The notes below the pieces were generated by a model. It saw nothing but the letters and a program-made list of their open reading frames with translations, did no database searches and had not been told where the DNA came from. DNA of 64,000 nucleotides from Dactylosporangium aurantiacum (GTDB taxonomy: Bacteria > Actinomycetota > Actinomycetes > Mycobacteriales > Micromonosporaceae): NCBI RefSeq assembly GCF_000716715.1, contig NZ_JNYJ01000031.1:1-64000 (forward strand), given 5' to 3'. Position numbers and translations under genes: made by a program. Shown piece after piece: positions 17,785-25,873 of this stretch. Position 1 is the stretch's first letter. The number at the start of each line of letters is the position of its first letter.

Positions 17785-20732
17785 CGCGACCTCCCCGCGT
17801 CGGATGCCGCATCCGGGTCGCCGGCGCCGACGGCGGTGTCGGCGGCCGGCCGGGACGCGGCCCGGGCGGTCTTGCCGTTGCCGGTGGTGCGGGAAGGACC
17901 GCCGGCGGCGGGGCCGCGCGACCAGAGGGCCGGCGGCAGCAGCACGGCGAGGACCACGACGGCGGTGGCGAGGACGGCGAGCCACTGCACCGGCGGGACC
18001 GGCACGGGCCAGCGGTCGGCGAACGGGCGCACCGGCGCCGGGGCCAGCAGCCGCAGCAGCACCGCCGCGGCGAGCCCGACCGGCACGGCGACCAGCACAG
18101 GCGCCGCCGAGGTCCACCGGCCCACGGTGCGGGCGGTCGCCGCGGGCAGCCCCTGGCGGCGCAGCGCGGCGAGCTCGGCGCCGCGCTGGCGGCGGTCGAC
18201 GGCGGCGACGACCGCTGCGGTGACCACGGCCAGCAGCAGCGCGACGGCCCCGCCGGCGAGCCCGGCCAGCAGGGTCACCGCCGGTGCGAGGCGCCCGGCG
18301 CGGGTGGCCGCGGCGGCGGCGCTGTCACCGCCGACGACGGTGAGCCCGGCGGCCCGCAGCCGGTCGGGCAGGTCGGCGGGGGCGGACGGGCTCAGCCACA
18401 CCTCGAGGCGTTCGGTGGCGCCGGCGGCCGGCCCGCCGGAGGGACCGGCGATGTGGGCGGCGTACTCGAGGTCGACGAGGACGCCGGTGGCGCCGCCGCG
18501 GGGCACGGACGCGACGGCGTGCGGGGTCACCGGCAGGTCGGCGCCGAAGAGCCGCACCCTGGGCACGTCGTTGTCCTCGGTGAGCGCGGGGCCGCCGGCG
18601 ACGGCGGCGGGCAGCGGCACGGGGGTGTCCACGACGTAGAGGCGGTTGTCGCGGGGCCGTTCGCTGGGTGGGTCGGCGTCCTGCAGGCGCAGGCGGCCGT
18701 CGCGGTGGCCGGCCAGGACGGTGCTGACCGCCCGGCCGAGCGTGGTGCGCCAGCGGGCCGGGTCGCCGAACGCGGCGCCGTCGACCGCGACCTTGCCGTC
18801 GGCGCGCAGCTCGAGCAGGTCGACGGGGCCGCGGTTCACCTCGACCGCGACGAGCCGGCAGCCGCCGGCGCACTGCGGCACCGCGACCTCCACCGTGGAC
18901 TCCGTGGGCTGCCCGGCGGTGCCGGGCTCGGGGCCGGCGGGCGGGGCGCCCGGGGGCCGGAAGACGGCGGTGACCCGCTCGGCGTCGCCGGCCAGCAGCA
19001 GCGTCACCGTGGCGCCGGCCGAGACCGTCCGCAGGCGCAGCGTGCTGCCGGTGACGGTCAGCGGCGCGGGCGCGTCGGCGCGCAGCGACGGCAGGTCGGT
19101 GCCGGTGACCGCGCGCAGCCGGGTGCCGTCCACGGCGATGACGGGCACGCCGGTCCCGCCGCCGACGGCGACGGCCATCGCGTCGTGGCCACCCGGGTCG
19201 GCGGCGCGGACCGCGGTGAGGAGCCGCTCGCGGTCCGTCGGCGCGATCCGCAGGACCCGGTCGGCGCCCACCTCGACGGCGGCGCGCTGGGTGCGGGCGC
19301 CCGCGGCACCGGCCCAGTCCTGCGCGGCGACGGCGAGCACGCAGGTGGCGGCGGCCAGCACGGGCACGATCCGGTACGCGGTGCGCCGCCGGCCCAGGGT
19401 CAGCCCCGCGAGGGCACCGCCGACCCGGCCGCCGGCGAGCGCGGTCCGGCCGGCGAGCCCGGCGGCGGACAGCAGCGCGCGGGTGGCCAGTACACCTGCC
19501 GCCAATGCGATCAGCAGCGGCGCCGCCTGCCCGAGGCCGAGCCCGGTGTCCCGGCGCACGTTGGCGGCCGGCTCCGCGGCCAGCTGGAACACGGCCGCGG
19601 CGCCGAGGGCGAGCACGCACACCTCGAGGGTCGCGGCGACCAGCGGCCGGCGGGGCTGCACGACCCGCAGCAGTGCCGGCACGCTCGCCCGGGTCGCCGG
19701 CCACTCGGCGGCGGCGACGAGCAGCACCCCGGCGGCGAGGGCCGGCCACAGCGCGGGGCGCACCGCGACGGCCCAGGCCGCGCCGGCCAGCAGCGGCAGC
19801 AGGCTCTGCCCGGCGGTGCCGGTGAGGATCCGCCACGGCGGCAGCCCCCGGATCGCCATGCGGGCGGCGTCGGCCCGGCGCTCCTGCGCGGCGTAGGCGG
19901 CCGCGACGGCGACGGCGAGGCCGCCGCACAGCAGCACCTGCAGCTCGACGAGGAGCAGGCCGCGGCGCACCCCGTGGCGGTCGGCGGCGACGGTGGCGGC
20001 CAGGGCCGGGGCGCCGGAGACGACCTCGAGGGAGCCGGCGCGCAGCCGGGCGATCGTCGCGTCGAGCGCCGCCGGGTCGTCGAACGCCTCCTCGGGCAGC
20101 AGCGCGTCGTAGGTGGCCACGGCCGTGCCGCCGGGTTTGGCGACGGTGCCGCGGGTGGTGTAGGCGGCGACGCCGTCGAGCCCGGACCAGAACCAGCCGA
20201 GCGGGTCGGCCGGCGTGAACAGCCCGACCAGCGTGAGCGGCACCTGGGTGGTGCCGGATCCGCCGTCCTGCAGCAGCTCGTCTCCGACGGCGAGGCCGAG
20301 CTGGCGGGCGACGTCGGGGGCGAGCACGATCTCGCCGTCGTCCTCGGGGCAGTGCCCCTGCAGCATGGTGGCGTTGCCGCAGAAGCCGTCGACGGCGCGC
20401 AGGTCGACCGGCAGGCGCAGCGACCCGGCGCGCAGCACCCCGGAGTAGCGGACCCCGAGCACCGTGCGGTCCGCCACCACGCCGGTGATCATCGAGCGGA
20501 ACCTGCCGACGATGTCGTCGGGGCGGGTGCCGAGGGCGACCGCGCCGCGGACGCTCAGGGTGCGCTCGGCCGGGGTGGCCGCGGCGACCCTGGCGGCGAC
20601 GGCGGTCCGCTCGGCGCGTCCGGCGACGGTGCCGGCGGCGACGGCCGCGCCCATGGTGACCGCGGCGAGGACGAGCATGACGACGGCGGCGGCACGCCGG
20701 GCCCGCAGCGCGGCGACGATCAGGCCCAACAC
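17781..20732 (-). CDS. large FtsX-like permease, first of a tandem pair
   Basis: 983 residues. The N-terminus has a basic residue-flanked helix (RARRAAAVVMLVLAAVTM), followed by an extracytoplasmic domain with Cys pairs (FCGNATMLQGHC). The middle carries several helices, a second extracytoplasmic domain runs about 500-800, and FtsX-like helices end the protein. It matches the downstream permease at GVLVDLEYA, RLEVWLS, CAGGCRLVAVEV and ADPGGHDAMAV. The long outer domains resemble mechanotransmission or lipoprotein-handling permeases more than solute channels. It probably forms a heterodimer with its neighbour, with translation coupled by the GTGA overlap. No ABC ATPase gene is in the unit. Confidence 0.8.
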   Translation of the reverse strand: MLGLIVAALRARRAAAVVMLVLAAVTMGAAVAAGTVAGRAERTAVAARVAAATPAERTLSVRGAVALGTRPDDIVGRFRSMITGVVADRTVLGVRYSGVLRAGSLRLPVDLRAVDGFCGNATMLQGHCPEDDGEIVLAPDVARQLGLAVGDELLQDGGSGTTQVPLTLVGLFTPADPLGWFWSGLDGVAAYTTRGTVAKPGGTAVATYDALLPEEAFDDPAALDATIARLRAGSLEVVSGAPALAATVAADRHGVRRGLLLVELQVLLCGGLAVAVAAAYAAQERRADAARMAIRGLPPWRILTGTAGQSLLPLLAGAAWAVAVRPALWPALAAGVLLVAAAEWPATRASVPALLRVVQPRRPLVAATLEVCVLALGAAAVFQLAAEPAANVRRDTGLGLGQAAPLLIALAAGVLATRALLSAAGLAGRTALAGGRVGGALAGLTLGRRRTAYRIVPVLAAATCVLAVAAQDWAGAAGARTQRAAVEVGADRVLRIAPTDRERLLTAVRAADPGGHDAMAVAVGGGTGVPVIAVDGTRLRAVTGTDLPSLRADAPAPLTVTGSTLRLRTVSAGATVTLLLAGDAERVTAVFRPPGAPPAGPEPGTAGQPTESTVEVAVPQCAGGCRLVAVEVNRGPVDLLELRADGKVAVDGAAFGDPARWRTTLGRAVSTVLAGHRDGRLRLQDADPPSERPRDNRLYVVDTPVPLPAAVAGGPALTEDNDVPRVRLFGADLPVTPHAVASVPRGGATGVLVDLEYAAHIAGPSGGPAAGATERLEVWLSPSAPADLPDRLRAAGLTVVGGDSAAAAATRAGRLAPAVTLLAGLAGGAVALLLAVVTAAVVAAVDRRQRGAELAALRRQGLPAATARTVGRWTSAAPVLVAVPVGLAAAVLLRLLAPAPVRPFADRWPVPVPPVQWLAVLATAVVVLAVLLPPALWSRGPAAGGPSRTTGNGKTARAASRPAADTAVGAGDPDAASDAGRSR

Positions 20733-20747
20733 GTGAAGGACCTTACG

Positions 20748-23072
20748 TCACACCAGACTGTTTTCGGGGTCCAGCGCCCCCGGGGGAGCGACCTCGTGCA
20801 GCGGTCCGGCCAGGCCGTAGCGGTGGCCCTGGCCGTACCGGCAGCCCAGCGCGGCCATGGTCGCCGCCTGCCGATCAGTTTCGATGCCTTCGGCGACGAC
20901 CGTGACCCCCATGCCGGCACAGATGGAGACGATGGAGCGGCAGATGGCCTCGCTGCGCCCGCCGTCGGCGACGGTGAAGCTGCGGTCCAGCTTCACCTCG
21001 TCGACGGGCATGGCGTGCAGCTGGGCGAGGGCGTTGTAGCCGGTGCCGAAGTCGTCGAGGGCGAACCGGACGCCGAAGCGGCCGAGGCGCCGCACCGCGC
21101 CGGCGGCGGCGGACAGGTCCGGCAGCGGCGCGGTCTCGGTGAGCTCGAGCAGCAGCCGGTGCGGGGTGAGGCCGTGGCGCAGGACCGCGGCGCGGACGGT
21201 CTCCTCGTGCCCGGGCCGGCCGAGGCGGGCCGCGGACGTGTTGACGTGCACGGCGATGCTCGCCCACGGGCCGCGGAACGCGGCGGCGTCGCGGCAGGCG
21301 CGGTCGAGCACGAAGTCGTCGACGAGGCGGATCAGGCCGATCTCCTCGGCGGTGGCGATGAACATGTCGGCCGAGACGGGGCCGAGGCTCGGGTGGGTCC
21401 AGCGGGCGAGGGCCTCGACGGCGACGACGGTGCCGTCGTTGAGCCGGACGATCGGCTGGTAGTGCACGTCCAGGCCGCGCCCGTCGCGGAGGGTGTCGGC
21501 GAGCATCTCGGCGAGGTCGGAGCTGCCGGTGCCGTCGGGCAGGTCGACCCGGTACCGCACGAGGGTGCCCTTGCCCTGGCGTTTGCCGGCGTACATGGCG
21601 GCGTCGGCGCGGCGCAGGAGCATGTCGGCGGTGTGCACGGGGCCGTGCGAGCCGGCCTCGACCAGGCCGATGGAGGCGGCCACGGTGACGGTGGCGCCCT
21701 CCAGGTCGAACGGCTCGCGCAGGGCCTTCATGATCCGCTCGGCCGGGACGCCGGGGTCGCCGCCGCCCTCCAGCAGGACCGCGAACTCGTCGCCGCCGAC
21801 GCGGGCGATCGTGTCGCCGTCGCGGACCGCGCCGCGCAGGCGGTCGGCGACCAGGCGCAGCAGCCGGTCGCCGGCGTGATGGCCGTAGCGGTCGTTGACC
21901 GCCTTGAAGTCGTCGAGGTCGAGGAAGAGCACCGCGAGGGGGCGTTCGTCGCGGTGGTGCAGGGCGAGGGCGTGGCCGAGCCGGTCCTGGAACAGCACCC
22001 GGTTGGACAGCCCGGTGAGGCCGTCGTGGAAGGCCTGGTGGCTGAGCCTGGCCTGGCTCTCGGAGAGGCGGTCGAGCAGGACCGCGTTCTCGACCAGGGT
22101 GACCGCCTGCCGGATGATCAGCAGCGAGATGACCGCCGTCTCCACGGCGATCTCGAAGGTGTCCATCGTGCGGCCCTGCGCCAGCTGGATCATGAAGAGC
22201 ACGCCGGTGCCGGCGACCGGCACGTACGGCAGCAGCAGGTGCCCCCACCGGTGGTGCGGTCGCGGCGACTCGGGCGGCGCCTCGCGGGTCGGGGTCGCGG
22301 CGGCCACGGCGACGAGCGCCTGCCCGGCGATGAACCCGGCGTCGGCCAGCGGCGGCATGCGTTCGGCGCCGGCGGCGACCAGGTAGGCGAAGACGCTGTC
22401 GGAGAAGGACAGGCAGAACAGCCCGACGCCGAGGATCGACAGCTGGCGGCGGTTGACCGCGGCGGAGCGGGCCAGCAGCAGGATCACGATGACGGTGAGC
22501 AGCAGGTCGGTGACGGGGTAGGCGATCGCGACGGTGTAGGCGAACGGCGTGCCGGCGCCGGCCCGCACGACGGCGCCGAGCGAGGTGGCCCAGGTCAGCA
22601 CGAACAGCGCGCCGACGACGATGAAGCCGTCGAGCACCATGACGAGCTGGCCGGCGATGCGGCGGGGTCCGCCGACGGCGGGCGGGCGGTCGCCGGCCAG
22701 GGCGATCAGGGCCGGCAGGGCGAAGACCGGCAGGGTCAGGTAGCCGGCGTCGGCGAGGGACGGCGAGGGCAGCGCGTCGTCGCGGAACAGCTGGTACCAG
22801 GACCAGATGCACTGGCCGATCGTCCAGCCGCAGGCGCCGGCGCCCATCCACAGCCGCCAGCGACGCTGGGCGCCGGTGTGCCGGCGGGCGGTGATCCAGC
22901 ACGTGAGGGTGGCGGCGAGACCGGCGCCGACCTGCGCCAGGTCGTCGACGAACTGCGACCACCACGGACCGAGCAGCCCCGAACCGCCCAGGCCGACGGC
23001 CCCGAACACCCCGGCCACGGCGACTGCGAGCGGGACGGACAAGGGTCTGCGTGACAATGGACGCATCCTCAC
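20748..23072 (-). CDS. membrane-bound GGDEF-EAL c-di-GMP enzyme
   Basis: 774 residues. The N-terminal about 320 residues hold roughly eight to ten hydrophobic segments, a membrane sensor of unknown ligand. The diguanylate cyclase domain has an intact RVGGDEFAVLL motif (about 427). The phosphodiesterase domain has VVAVEALARW (EAL, about 553), TETAPLP, DDFGTGYNAL and VVAEGIE, so both activities may be present. The start is GTG 23072 or ATG 23066; neither has a convincing ribosome binding site. It may be co-transcribed with the small frame ending 9 bases upstream. Confidence 0.92.
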   Translation of the reverse strand: MRMRPLSRRPLSVPLAVAVAGVFGAVGLGGSGLLGPWWSQFVDDLAQVGAGLAATLTCWITARRHTGAQRRWRLWMGAGACGWTIGQCIWSWYQLFRDDALPSPSLADAGYLTLPVFALPALIALAGDRPPAVGGPRRIAGQLVMVLDGFIVVGALFVLTWATSLGAVVRAGAGTPFAYTVAIAYPVTDLLLTVIVILLLARSAAVNRRQLSILGVGLFCLSFSDSVFAYLVAAGAERMPPLADAGFIAGQALVAVAAATPTREAPPESPRPHHRWGHLLLPYVPVAGTGVLFMIQLAQGRTMDTFEIAVETAVISLLIIRQAVTLVENAVLLDRLSESQARLSHQAFHDGLTGLSNRVLFQDRLGHALALHHRDERPLAVLFLDLDDFKAVNDRYGHHAGDRLLRLVADRLRGAVRDGDTIARVGGDEFAVLLEGGGDPGVPAERIMKALREPFDLEGATVTVAASIGLVEAGSHGPVHTADMLLRRADAAMYAGKRQGKGTLVRYRVDLPDGTGSSDLAEMLADTLRDGRGLDVHYQPIVRLNDGTVVAVEALARWTHPSLGPVSADMFIATAEEIGLIRLVDDFVLDRACRDAAAFRGPWASIAVHVNTSAARLGRPGHEETVRAAVLRHGLTPHRLLLELTETAPLPDLSAAAGAVRRLGRFGVRFALDDFGTGYNALAQLHAMPVDEVKLDRSFTVADGGRSEAICRSIVSICAGMGVTVVAEGIETDRQAATMAALGCRYGQGHRYGLAGPLHEVAPPGALDPENSLV

Positions 23073-23081
23073 CGGAGGTGA

Positions 23082-23351
23082 TCACGACAACACGCGGATG
23101 ACCTTCCGTACGCTACCGCACGCGCTCGGCGCCGAGGTCACGAAAAGGCCTACCTGCCGCGGGCGGGAGCGCGGCGGCGGCGTAGGCCCGGTGACGACCG
23201 GCACGACCCCGAAGTCGACCAGGTCGGACCGGTTGGCGATCCATGTCATCAGCGGCGTGCGGTCGTCGCACGCCATGAGCTGGAAGCAGCGGGCGTAGCT
23301 CGCCGGCGTGCCGCTGGCGGAACGGCCGGTCCCGACCGGCCGTCCCACCAT
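23082..23351 (-). CDS. small protein of unknown function upstream of the GGDEF-EAL gene
   Basis: A tentative 89-residue frame. The stretch ASYARCFQLMACDDRTPLM and the residues after it are encoded with almost every third base G or C, which is the coding pattern of this genome and is not produced by a gene on the other strand. The C-terminus turns Pro/Arg/Ser-rich and less convincing. The start is unclear: ATG 23351 is used here and the frame stays open further upstream. It ends 9 bases before the GGDEF-EAL start. It may be a real small gene or the remnant of a larger one; no family is recognised. Confidence 0.35.
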   Translation of the reverse strand: MVGRPVGTGRSASGTPASYARCFQLMACDDRTPLMTWIANRSDLVDFGVVPVVTGPTPPPRSRPRQVGLFVTSAPSACGSVRKVIRVLS

Positions 23352-23520
23352 TTCCGGCTCCCGGACGACCACCCCACCGTCGCCGTCCCGGGCCGCGCTC
23401 CTACGTTCGGCCGATGTAACAAATGAAACGCCGTGTAACATCGCCTGGGACCAGGAAACAGCCAGGATCGTCGAACTGTCAAGAGTCTTCACAGAAACTG
23501 CGGAACGGGGACTGCAACGG

Positions 23521-24513
23521 ATGCGCAAGGTGACGGTCAGAGAGATCGCGGCGGCGACCGGTATGTCCATCGCCACCGTCTCCCGCGCGCTCAACGACCA
23601 CGACACGGTCGCCCCGCACACCCGGGACCTGGTGCGCCAGGCGGCGGAGCGGCTCGGCGCGCAGCGCCCGGAGCGCGCCCGCCCGGCCGGCGACCGGGTG
23701 TACCTGCGCTGCCCGTACGTGCTGACCGACTATTTCGGGCTGATCGTGTCGTCGATCGCGGAGACCGTCGAGCTGCACGGCCGGCAGCTGGTGCTCACCG
23801 CCGGCGAGGCCGCCCAGCGCACCCCGCTGCTGCGCGACCTGGACCGCCACGACGGCATCGGCGGGATCATCGTGATCCTGCCGCCGGAGCCCGGCTCGGA
23901 CCTGGTGGAGCTGCAGCGCCGCCGGATCCCGTTCGTGGTCGTCGACCCGCGCACCACCCTGCCGCCGGACATCGTGTCGGTGTCCGCGGCGCACTTCGCC
24001 GGCGCCCGCAAGGTCACCGCGCACCTGGTCGGCCTCGGCCACCGGCGCATCGGCGTGATCGGCGGGCCGACGGAGTGGCTGGCCAGCGACGCCCGGCTGG
24101 CCGGGCACAACGCCGCCCTCGCCGACGTGGGCGTGCTGCCCGACGGCGAGCTGCTGCGGGCCATCGAGCCCACCACCGGGCAGGGCCGCCGCGCGGCCGG
24201 CGCGCTGCTGGACCTGCCGCGGCCGCCGACGGCGCTGGTCGCGTTCAACGACAAGGCCGCGGTCGGCGCGGTGCAGGCGGCGGCGGAGCGCGGCCTGCGG
24301 GTGCCGCACGACCTGTCGGTCACCGGCTTCGACGACATCGACCTGGCGGAGGCGACGGACCTGACCACGGTGCGCCAACCGCTGCCGGAGATGGGCCGCA
24401 TGGCGGTGTCGCTGCTGGTCCGGCTGCTGGAGCGGCACCAGCTCGACGCGCTGCACGTCGAGCTGGCCACGCACCTGGTGGTGCGGGGCTCGACCGCGCC
24501 GCCGCGGGCCTAG
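23521..24513 (+). CDS. LacI-family transcriptional regulator
   Basis: 330 residues from ATG 23521, chosen because the LacI helix-turn-helix begins there (VTVREIAAATGMSIATVSRAL). The hinge is followed by a periplasmic-binding-protein-like sensor with typical segments GHRRIGVIGG, TALVAFNDKAAVGAV and VTGFDDIDLAEATDLTTVRQP. The sensor has no recognisable ligand signature. It is the only LacI regulator visible in the window, but it is 19 kb from the pectate lyase operator, so linking them is speculative. Direct copies of TGTAAC at 23415-23420 and 23434-23439 upstream might take part in autoregulation. Confidence 0.92.
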   Translation: MRKVTVREIAAATGMSIATVSRALNDHDTVAPHTRDLVRQAAERLGAQRPERARPAGDRVYLRCPYVLTDYFGLIVSSIAETVELHGRQLVLTAGEAAQRTPLLRDLDRHDGIGGIIVILPPEPGSDLVELQRRRIPFVVVDPRTTLPPDIVSVSAAHFAGARKVTAHLVGLGHRRIGVIGGPTEWLASDARLAGHNAALADVGVLPDGELLRAIEPTTGQGRRAAGALLDLPRPPTALVAFNDKAAVGAVQAAAERGLRVPHDLSVTGFDDIDLAEATDLTTVRQPLPEMGRMAVSLLVRLLERHQLDALHVELATHLVVRGSTAPPRA

Positions 24514-24524
24514 GATGCGTCTCG

Positions 24525-25235
24525 ATGTCTCTGCCTGTCCGCGGCCCGTGGGTCGTCACCCCGACCTCCTCGACGGTCGACTGGGTGGTGGCCGCCGCCG
24601 CCCTCGCCGCGACCGCTGACGGCACCGCGGCGGCGGTCGTGTTCGGCGCCGTGCCCGAGCTGATCGACGCGCAGGCGGCCGAGGTGGTGCAGCTGCCCGT
24701 CGGGACCGGCCTGGACGCCGTCGCCGCGGTCGTCGCCGACCTGTGCGCCCGGCACCACCGCGTCGTCGTGCTCGTCGACGCCTGGGTCGTCGCCCCACCC
24801 GGTGCCGGCTGGACGGCGGCCGACCTGGCCACCGCCGTGCGCGCGCCCGTCGTCGTGGTCACCGGCACCGACGCCGACGCGACCGGGCACACCATGCTCT
24901 TCCTGGAGGCCCTCGACCGCCGGCAGGTGCCCGGCTCGGTGATCGTCGTCGGCGACGGCGGCGACTTCGACGCGCTGCCGGTCCGCCTCGCCGGACGCAT
25001 CCCGGCCGACCACGCAGCCTACGGCGACCGCTTCGCCACCGAGGCCGCGCACTGGGTCGACCCGCTCGACGGCCGCCCGCCCGCCGCCGACCCGCGGCCG
25101 GTGAAGACCGCGGGCCCGGCCGACCCGCAGACCCGCCTGGCCCGCCGGGCGGCGTGGACCCTGGCGGTCTCGTTCCTGCTCGCGCTCGTGCTGCTGTGGC
25201 TGTGCCACGGCTACGGCTACAGCGCCTACACCTAG
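24525..25235 (+). CDS. BioD-like protein lacking a P-loop, with C-terminal membrane anchor
   Basis: 236 residues. VVVVTGTDADATGHTMLFLEAL (about 103-124) followed by VPGSVIVV resembles the middle of dethiobiotin synthetase-type (BioD/CobQ-fold) ATPases, where 'G..NHTLLTLEAL' precedes 'GvvlN'. The N-terminal P-loop expected there is absent: the start reads GPWVVTPTSSTVDW. A single hydrophobic helix near the end (LAVSFLLALVLLWL, about 212-226) anchors it. A TAGGAT -10 box at 24511-24516 lies eight bases before the ATG, so the mRNA is probably leaderless and separate from lacI. The fold assignment is a motif-level inference. Confidence 0.6.
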   Translation: MSLPVRGPWVVTPTSSTVDWVVAAAALAATADGTAAAVVFGAVPELIDAQAAEVVQLPVGTGLDAVAAVVADLCARHHRVVVLVDAWVVAPPGAGWTAADLATAVRAPVVVVTGTDADATGHTMLFLEALDRRQVPGSVIVVGDGGDFDALPVRLAGRIPADHAAYGDRFATEAAHWVDPLDGRPPAADPRPVKTAGPADPQTRLARRAAWTLAVSFLLALVLLWLCHGYGYSAYT

Positions 25236-25795
25236 GACGCCCGCCGCAGCGTCGGGGCGCGGCGCTGGACCTTGCGCTTCAGCGGGGCCAGCCGGCGGTG
25301 CCGCGGCCAGGTCAGCGTCAGCTCCGCACCCACCGGCAGGGCGGCCCACGTCTCCTGCGCGGCCCGCAGCGCCGCGACCGCCCGGCGGACCGCGACCTTG
25401 TCGGCGCCGTTCAACGGGTCGGCGCCCTGCTGCGCCGCGAGCCGGTCGAGGTCCGCGTCCGGCACGGCGGCGGCCCGCTCGACGAACCCGCCGATGAGCT
25501 CGGCGCGCTGCAGCCGGTCACGGTTGGCCCGGATCAGCTCCGCCGACCGCTCGGCGGCGTGCGGCGGCCGGCGCCCCGACACGTGCGTCATGCTGCGGAA
25601 CACGACGCCGCCGGCGATCGCGCCCCAGATGCCGTCGGACATGCCGAGGGCGTCCTCGACGGTGAAGTGGACCAGGTCGTGCGGGGCGTGGGCGGTCACC
25701 GGACCGGCGTGCATCCGGTAGACCACGCCGTCGTCGCGCTGGATCAGCACGTCGGCCCATTGATGGTCCGGCAACCGGTGGAAGGTGACTCGCAT
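25232..25795 (-). CDS. conserved hypothetical protein
   Basis: 187 residues from ATG 25795, placed by GGTGGAG four bases upstream. It has no signal or membrane segment. The N-terminal half is beta-rich with a distinctive HAPHDLVHFTVEDAL run (about 40-54); the C-terminal half is helical and ends in basic residues (RRHRRLAPLKRKVQRR). I have the impression of a widespread actinobacterial hypothetical family with the HDLVHF motif but cannot name it. Its last four bases overlap the end of the convergent BioD-like gene. Confidence 0.7.
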   Translation of the reverse strand: MRVTFHRLPDHQWADVLIQRDDGVVYRMHAGPVTAHAPHDLVHFTVEDALGMSDGIWGAIAGGVVFRSMTHVSGRRPPHAAERSAELIRANRDRLQRAELIGGFVERAAAVPDADLDRLAAQQGADPLNGADKVAVRRAVAALRAAQETWAALPVGAELTLTWPRHRRLAPLKRKVQRRAPTLRRAS

Positions 25796-25873
25796 CGCTC
25801 CACCATCCACCGCGGCGACCGCCCGCTCAACCGATTTCACCGGTACGAAACGAGGATCCAGCAGCATGGAGCC

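Noticed and set aside
17785..18117. N-terminal extension of the second FtsX-like permease
   Set aside because: It overlaps the first permease's coding end and is Arg/Ala-rich; the GTG at 17784 with GGGGAGG and a GTGA overlap fits better.
18453..23054. Very long plus-strand open frame (over 1500 codons)
   Set aside because: It is antisense to the FtsX-like and GGDEF-EAL genes. Its product is Gly/Ala/Arg/Gln-rich without domains, the usual shadow of high-GC genes.
23411..23455. Operator for LacI autoregulation (TGTAAC repeats and CCTGG-GA-CCAGG)
   Set aside because: The symmetry is weak and lacks the central CG step typical of LacI operators, so it is mentioned only under the gene.
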